The notes below the pieces were generated by a model that was not told the DNA's origin, searched no databases, and worked only from the letters and a program-made list of their open reading frames with translations. 64,000 nt of DNA, from contig NZ_CTEN01000001.1 of assembly GCF_001375655.1 (NCBI RefSeq), positions 434,001-498,000 on the forward strand, given 5' to 3'. The translations under genes and the position numbers were made by a program. This stretch comes from Streptococcus varani (GTDB lineage: Bacteria > Bacillota > Bacilli > Lactobacillales > Streptococcaceae). This document shows, in pieces, positions 60,166 through 64,000 of the stretch (positions within the stretch are counted from its first letter, which is position 1; each line of letters starts with the position of its first letter).

Positions 60166-61266
60166 ATGACAAAATTAAGATTTGGTATCATTGGTTGTGG
60201 TGGTATTGCTAACAGCAAACACTTCCCAGCTCTTGCAAAACTTTCAGACGAGCTTGAAATGGTTGCTTTTTGCGACATCATTGAAGAGCGTGCTGTAAAA
60301 GCAGCAGCTGAATATGGTGTAGAAGGTGCATTGGTCACAACAGATTACCGTGATATTGCTAACAATCCAGATATCGATGTGATCCATGTTTTGACACCGA
60401 ACGTATCTCACTCAGAAATCACAGTGGCTTCGCTTGAAGGTGGCAAACATGTTATGTGTGAAAAACCGATGGCTATCAACTACGAAGAAGCCAAAGCAAT
60501 GCTTGATGCGGCAAAACGTAATGGTAAGAAATTGACCATCGGTTACCAAAACCGTTTCCGTGCTGATTCACTTGTTACAAAAGAGGCATGTGAAAATGGG
60601 GAATTGGGAGATATCTACTTTGCAAAAGCCCATGCTGTACGCCGCAAAGGTGTTCCAACTTGGGGTGTATTCCCAGACAAATCAAAACAAGGTGGCGGAC
60701 CACTTATCGATATCGGTACTCACGCTCTTGATTTAACTCTTTGGTACATGGACAACTATGAGCCAGCTATGGTCCTTGGTTCAACTTATCAAAAATTAAA
60801 AGACAACCCAATGGGCAACATGTTTGGCAACTGGAATCCAGAAACGTTTGAAACAGAAGATTCAGCCTTTGGTTTGATTAAAATGAAAAATGGTGCAACG
60901 ATCTTCCTTGAAGCTGCTTGGGCACTCAACATGATCAATCCTAAAGAAGCGCAAGTAACGCTTTGTGGTACTGAAGGTGGTGCTGAAATGTTTGGTAAAG
61001 CCTTTATGGACCAAGGTTATGTTGTCTTCAACCGTGCAGCACATGGTCAATTGGAAGAAGTGCAACCTTCTCAAGCTGGTGGTGTCTTCGGCTTTGCTGG
61101 CGAAAGTAAAGAACAACGTGATGTGGAAGCTCGCCAATGGGTTGATGCGATTATCAACGATAAAGAACCACTTGTAAAACCAGAACAAGCCATCGTTGTA
61201 ACACGTATTCTTGAAGCCATCTACAAATCAGCAGAAACAGGACAAGCAGTGGTGTTTGATGATTAA
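60166..61266 (+). CDS. Gfo/Idh/MocA family oxidoreductase (first of three)
   Basis: A 366-residue NAD-dependent sugar oxidoreductase. The N-terminal Rossmann fold has GIIGCGGIANSKHFPAL, and EKPM (residues 99-102) carries the catalytic lysine. The C-terminal domain has RRKGVPTWGVFPDKSKQGGG and IDIGTHALDLTLW, with the catalytic histidine of the family. It is a close paralogue of the third enzyme (same KHFPAL, RRKGVPTWGVF-like and GTHALD motifs). Enzymes of this subgroup oxidise the sugar C3 hydroxyl in C-glycoside breakdown. Ribosome site cggagg. A hairpin after it suggests it can be transcribed alone. Confidence 0.88.
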   Translation: MTKLRFGIIGCGGIANSKHFPALAKLSDELEMVAFCDIIEERAVKAAAEYGVEGALVTTDYRDIANNPDIDVIHVLTPNVSHSEITVASLEGGKHVMCEKPMAINYEEAKAMLDAAKRNGKKLTIGYQNRFRADSLVTKEACENGELGDIYFAKAHAVRRKGVPTWGVFPDKSKQGGGPLIDIGTHALDLTLWYMDNYEPAMVLGSTYQKLKDNPMGNMFGNWNPETFETEDSAFGLIKMKNGATIFLEAAWALNMINPKEAQVTLCGTEGGAEMFGKAFMDQGYVVFNRAAHGQLEEVQPSQAGGVFGFAGESKEQRDVEARQWVDAIINDKEPLVKPEQAIVVTRILEAIYKSAETGQAVVFDD

Positions 61267-61287
61267 AACAATCTGGGAGATTGTTTT
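61265..61287 (+). terminator. Hairpin after the first oxidoreductase
   Basis: AAAACAATCT and AGATTGTTTT form a perfect 10-bp stem around GGG. It overlaps the stop codon. Confidence 0.6.
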
Positions 61288-61425
61288 AACCGTCTCCTGA
61301 AAATAAGAAAGCGACGTAGCATCAACATTGATCTCAAGAAGGTAGAGTAGCCAATTATGGGTTGCTCTAAACTTCTGAATCATCAGAACAAAAATTCGAT
61401 AGAGAATTGGCATGAGGAATAAAAC

Positions 61426-62496
61426 ATGACAGAAAAGAAATTACAATTTGGTATTATCGGTTTTGGGTTTATGGGACAAACTCATGCCAAAATGATTACG
61501 GAAGATTTAGATTATGCAGATGTTGTAGCAGTTTGTGATATCAACAAGATGCAATTGGAGCACGCGGATGCATCCTATAAAACGTATTTGACTGCGGATG
61601 AATTGCTAAAAGAAGAAGCGATTGATACTGTCATCATTGCAGTACCAAATCATCTTCACTTAGAAATGGTAGAGAAAACAGCGCGTGCGGGTAAAGACAT
61701 TATCTGTGAAAAGCCAGCTGGCATGAATGCCCAAGAAGTGGAGAAGATGCTGGAAGTTACCAAGGAAGCGGGAGTACGCTTTACTTTCCATCACCAACGC
61801 CGCTGGGATACAGACTACAATGTAGCCAAGAAAGTCTACGAGAGTGGTGAACTTGGCAACATTTATACTATCAAAAGCTCTCTCTATGGCTTCAATGGTA
61901 ATATGCATGACTGGCATGTTTATCCTGAGTTTGGTGGAGGTATGCTCTATGACTGGGGTGTGCACTTGATTGACCAGATTCTGAATATGGTGCCAGTTAA
62001 ACTCAAACAAATCTATGCCCATGTTGAAAATGTGATCAATGAAAACGTAGATGACTATTTCAACCTTCAATTTTATTTTGAGAATGGTGTCAATGCTCAG
62101 ATTGAGTTGGGAACCTACTTCCTTAGTGATAAGGAAAGTTGGTTTGAACACAATTGGTTCCTAGCAGGAAACAAAGGAACAGCTTATAGTGATGGTTTCT
62201 TCCCACAAGGAAAAATCGTTACTACATCAGAGCTCTTAACCAATGTGCCCGGTAAAATCACCATGACACATGCTGGTCCGACACGCTCATTTGGACCGGC
62301 TCCAGAAGGTAGGATTATCACCAAGGAACTTCCAAGTGTTGATGTTAATCATGGCATGTTCTTTGAAAATTATTATCAAAACTTCCTCGGTCAGGAAGAG
62401 CTGGTTATTAAACCAGAACAAATTTTGCGTCTCATGCGTGTTGTAGATGCGATTCGATTGTCAGCAAAAACTCATAAATCAGTAGATTTTGAATAA
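61426..62496 (+). CDS. Gfo/Idh/MocA family oxidoreductase (second of three)
   Basis: A 356-residue sugar oxidoreductase with GIIGFGFMGQTHAKM at the start, EKPAG with the catalytic lysine, and YDWGVHLIDQILNM with the histidine. It is clearly different from the first and third enzymes (no KHFPAL or GVPTW motif). Having two types together suggests two oxidation/reduction steps on one sugar or acceptance of different substrates. Ribosome site gagga. The next gene starts 18 bp downstream. Confidence 0.88.
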   Translation: MTEKKLQFGIIGFGFMGQTHAKMITEDLDYADVVAVCDINKMQLEHADASYKTYLTADELLKEEAIDTVIIAVPNHLHLEMVEKTARAGKDIICEKPAGMNAQEVEKMLEVTKEAGVRFTFHHQRRWDTDYNVAKKVYESGELGNIYTIKSSLYGFNGNMHDWHVYPEFGGGMLYDWGVHLIDQILNMVPVKLKQIYAHVENVINENVDDYFNLQFYFENGVNAQIELGTYFLSDKESWFEHNWFLAGNKGTAYSDGFFPQGKIVTTSELLTNVPGKITMTHAGPTRSFGPAPEGRIITKELPSVDVNHGMFFENYYQNFLGQEELVIKPEQILRLMRVVDAIRLSAKTHKSVDFE

Positions 62497-62514
62497 AAGA
62501 AAGGATTTTTTAAA

Positions 62515-63633
62515 ATGAGTAAAAAACTTAGAGTTGCAGTGATTGGTTGCGGTGGTATTGCCAACAACAAACATTTCCCAGCCTTGACTAGTCAAGCAGA
62601 CAAATGTGAATTAGTAGCATTTTGTGATATCAAGGTAGAGCGTGCTAAAGAAGCAGCTGAAAAATTTGGTACAGCAGATGCTAAATACTATGAAGATTAC
62701 AAAGAACTTTTGAAAGATGACAGCATCGATGTGGTTCATGTATGTACACCAAACGTTAGTCATGCTCCAATCACCATTGCAGCCTTTGAAGCTGGCAAAC
62801 ATGTATTGTGTGAAAAGCCAATGTCACATAGCCCACTTGAAGCTAAGAAGATGTTAGAAGCTTGGAAGAAATCAGGCAAACAATTTACAATTGGTTACCA
62901 AAACCGTTTCCGTGATGAGGTTCGTGCCCTCCATGAATCGTGCGAAAAAGGGGAACTTGGAGATATCTACTTTGCCAAAGCCCATGCCCTTCGTCGAAAA
63001 GCAGTTCCAACATGGGGAGTGTTCCCTGATAAATCCCAACAAGGAGGAGGTCCATTGATTGATATCGGTACCCATGCTTTGGACATTACCCTTTGGATGA
63101 TGGACAATTATGAACCTGAAAGTGTTACAGGATCTGTTTTCCACAAATTGGGAAATCTTCCAGGTGCAGAAGAAGGAAATCTCTTTGGTCCTTGGGATAC
63201 AGATACTTATGAAGTAGAAGATTCAGCTTTTGGTTACATCAAGATGAAGAATGGAGCAACCATCTTCTTGGAAGCAGCTTGGGCCTTAAATATCTTGGAA
63301 TCTAAGGAAGCGGCTACAACGCTTTGTGGTACACTTGCAGGTGCGCACATCAATTCAGGTATGAGTTACTCTCAACCTCAGTTAATTTTTAACCGTTCTC
63401 GCAATGGCATCCTCATGCAAGAGGAAATCAGTGGCGCAGGCAATATTGCCTTCTTTGAAGGTGGTGCCAATGCCCCTGAAGTTTTGGAAGCGAAACAATG
63501 GTTGGAAGCTATTCAAAATGGTACCGAGCCATTGGTGAAACCGGAACAGGCATTTGTCGTTACTCAAATCTTGGATGCTATTTACCAAGCTGCTGAGACA
63601 GGCAACGAAGTGAAATTAGAATTGCTTAAATAA
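62515..63633 (+). CDS. Gfo/Idh/MocA family oxidoreductase (third of three)
   Basis: A 372-residue sugar oxidoreductase, a close paralogue of the first one: VIGCGGIANNKHFPAL, EKPMSHS, RRKAVPTWGVFPDKSQQGGG, IDIGTHALDITLWMMDNYEP. It is probably a duplicate kept for another substrate or anomer. Ribosome site gaaagga. It is 18 bp after the second enzyme. A weak hairpin lies 63 bp beyond its stop. Confidence 0.88.
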   Translation: MSKKLRVAVIGCGGIANNKHFPALTSQADKCELVAFCDIKVERAKEAAEKFGTADAKYYEDYKELLKDDSIDVVHVCTPNVSHAPITIAAFEAGKHVLCEKPMSHSPLEAKKMLEAWKKSGKQFTIGYQNRFRDEVRALHESCEKGELGDIYFAKAHALRRKAVPTWGVFPDKSQQGGGPLIDIGTHALDITLWMMDNYEPESVTGSVFHKLGNLPGAEEGNLFGPWDTDTYEVEDSAFGYIKMKNGATIFLEAAWALNILESKEAATTLCGTLAGAHINSGMSYSQPQLIFNRSRNGILMQEEISGAGNIAFFEGGANAPEVLEAKQWLEAIQNGTEPLVKPEQAFVVTQILDAIYQAAETGNEVKLELLK

Positions 63634-63693
63634 GCGAAATCTCCTCTGGGGACTTGACCTCCAAATTCTCTAGATCCTCAGAGAAGACTTTTC

Positions 63694-63719
63694 TTAAATC
63701 CCTTTTCTAAGGGATTTTA
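63694..63719 (+). terminator. Hairpin after the third oxidoreductase
   Basis: TTAAATCCCTT and AAGGGATTTTAA pair around TTCT. The T-run is short, so termination may be partial. Confidence 0.4.
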
Positions 63720-63731
63720 AAAGACAAGAAA

Positions 63732-63746
63732 AAGAAAGCGCTTGCT
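63732..63746 (+). promoter_or_regulatory. Possible CcpA cre site before the DUF6379 gene
   Basis: AAGAAAGCGCTTGCT agrees with WTGNAANCGNWNNCW at all fixed positions but one. It lies 31 bp before the start of the last gene, consistent with catabolite control of a sugar-use cluster. Confidence 0.5.
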
Positions 63747-63777
63747 TAATAGTGGTAAACATAGGAAAGGAATTGTT

Positions 63778-64000
63778 ATGTTTGAAAAATATCTAGTAAA
63801 TCCTCAAGGATTTCGGAATGTGACAAAAGAAGGAAAAACGATTGGTTATGAAGTACAATTGCGTATTCCTTATTATCGTGGACTCTATATGAGTTGTGTT
63901 GAAGTGGTAGACTTGACAGTTGATGGAGTGGAAGTTCCAAACGAAGACAAACTTTTCAAAGTGAAAGGAGATGTCTTCAAATGGTCTGAATTGCCAACTG
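63778..64000 (+). CDS. C-glycoside deglycosidase beta-subunit-like protein (DUF6379), 5' part
   Basis: The first 74 residues are in the window, and the gene runs off its end. FEKYLVNPQGFRNVTKEGKT, then RIPYYRGLYMSC, VEVVDLTVDGVEVP and KVKGDVFKWSEL match what I recall of the small beta subunit of C-deglycosylating enzymes (DgpB/CarC-like, DUF6379). That subunit, with a sugar isomerase/epimerase-like alpha subunit, cleaves 3-oxo-C-glycosides made by Gfo/Idh oxidoreductases. Three such oxidoreductases lie just upstream. Ribosome site aggaaagga. The call is from memory and from context, and the second subunit should lie just beyond the window. Confidence 0.6.
   Translation, partial: MFEKYLVNPQGFRNVTKEGKTIGYEVQLRIPYYRGLYMSCVEVVDLTVDGVEVPNEDKLFKVKGDVFKWSELPT

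Overview
The window is from a low-GC Firmicute, almost certainly a Streptococcus and most probably S. suis. The pointers are the PTS trehalose locus with a fused EIIBCA, the AdcR-controlled zinc lipoprotein plus histidine-triad protein pair, RNase HIII next to recD2 and lepB, cysteine-free L32 and L33, and degenerate streptococcal IS30, IS982 and IS1182 elements. The species call is from memory of these gene sets, not from a search.

Layout. 0-4.1 kb: recD2, lepB and rnhC on the minus strand (DNA repair, secretion, RNA/DNA hybrid removal). 4.4-8.8 kb: a five-gene plus-strand operon with an ECF-type sigma factor, a membrane protein overlapping it, an ABC ATPase, an ABC permease and a membrane acyltransferase. 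8.8-14.4 kb: a minus-strand carbohydrate operon with a BglG-type PTS regulator, ascorbate-type EIIB and EIIC, and a transketolase split into N and C subunits, under a perfect cre site. 14.6-21.5 kb: the trehalose locus treC-treP / treR, whose divergent control region is split by a rearranged tandem IS30. 21.5-24.8 kb: zapA-cvpA-mutS2. 25-28.9 kb: redox repair (glutathione peroxidase, thioredoxin, MsrAB), an MscS channel and a membrane-anchored protein. 28.9-33.9 kb: gdhA, then the zinc lipoprotein and histidine-triad protein under two AdcR boxes. 34-38 kb: CapA-like phosphatase, Cof-type HAD phosphatases and a GNAT; the last HAD gene is cut off by an IS1182 remnant. 38.8-42.6 kb: kup, amtB and glnK between two inverted IS1182 remnants, each with the same hairpin repeat on its outer side. 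43.5-50.5 kb: a P-type cation ATPase, a CPBP protease, a patch of dead genes, a P-loop kinase and a HAD-LacI pair. 50.8-52.9 kb: rpmG, rpmF, hisS. 53-56.4 kb: a TetR regulator with two matched operators, and three membrane genes cut off from their operator by an IS982. 56.6-59.9 kb: adhE under Rex-type sites, and a PH-domain protein. 60.1-64 kb: three Gfo/Idh/MocA oxidoreductases and, at the edge, the start of a protein resembling the beta subunit of C-glycoside deglycosidases.

The two most promising little-described systems are the right-edge oxidoreductase/DUF6379 cluster, a candidate C-glycoside breakdown system, and the ECF sigma-ABC exporter-acyltransferase operon. Other notable points: a 100-bp RUP-like repeat whose end supplies the stop codon of two different genes, a PII protein without either T-loop tyrosine, a leaderless-looking rnhC, and an A-tract frameshift at the start of a DUF2871 gene. 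No tRNA, rRNA or CRISPR array was seen.
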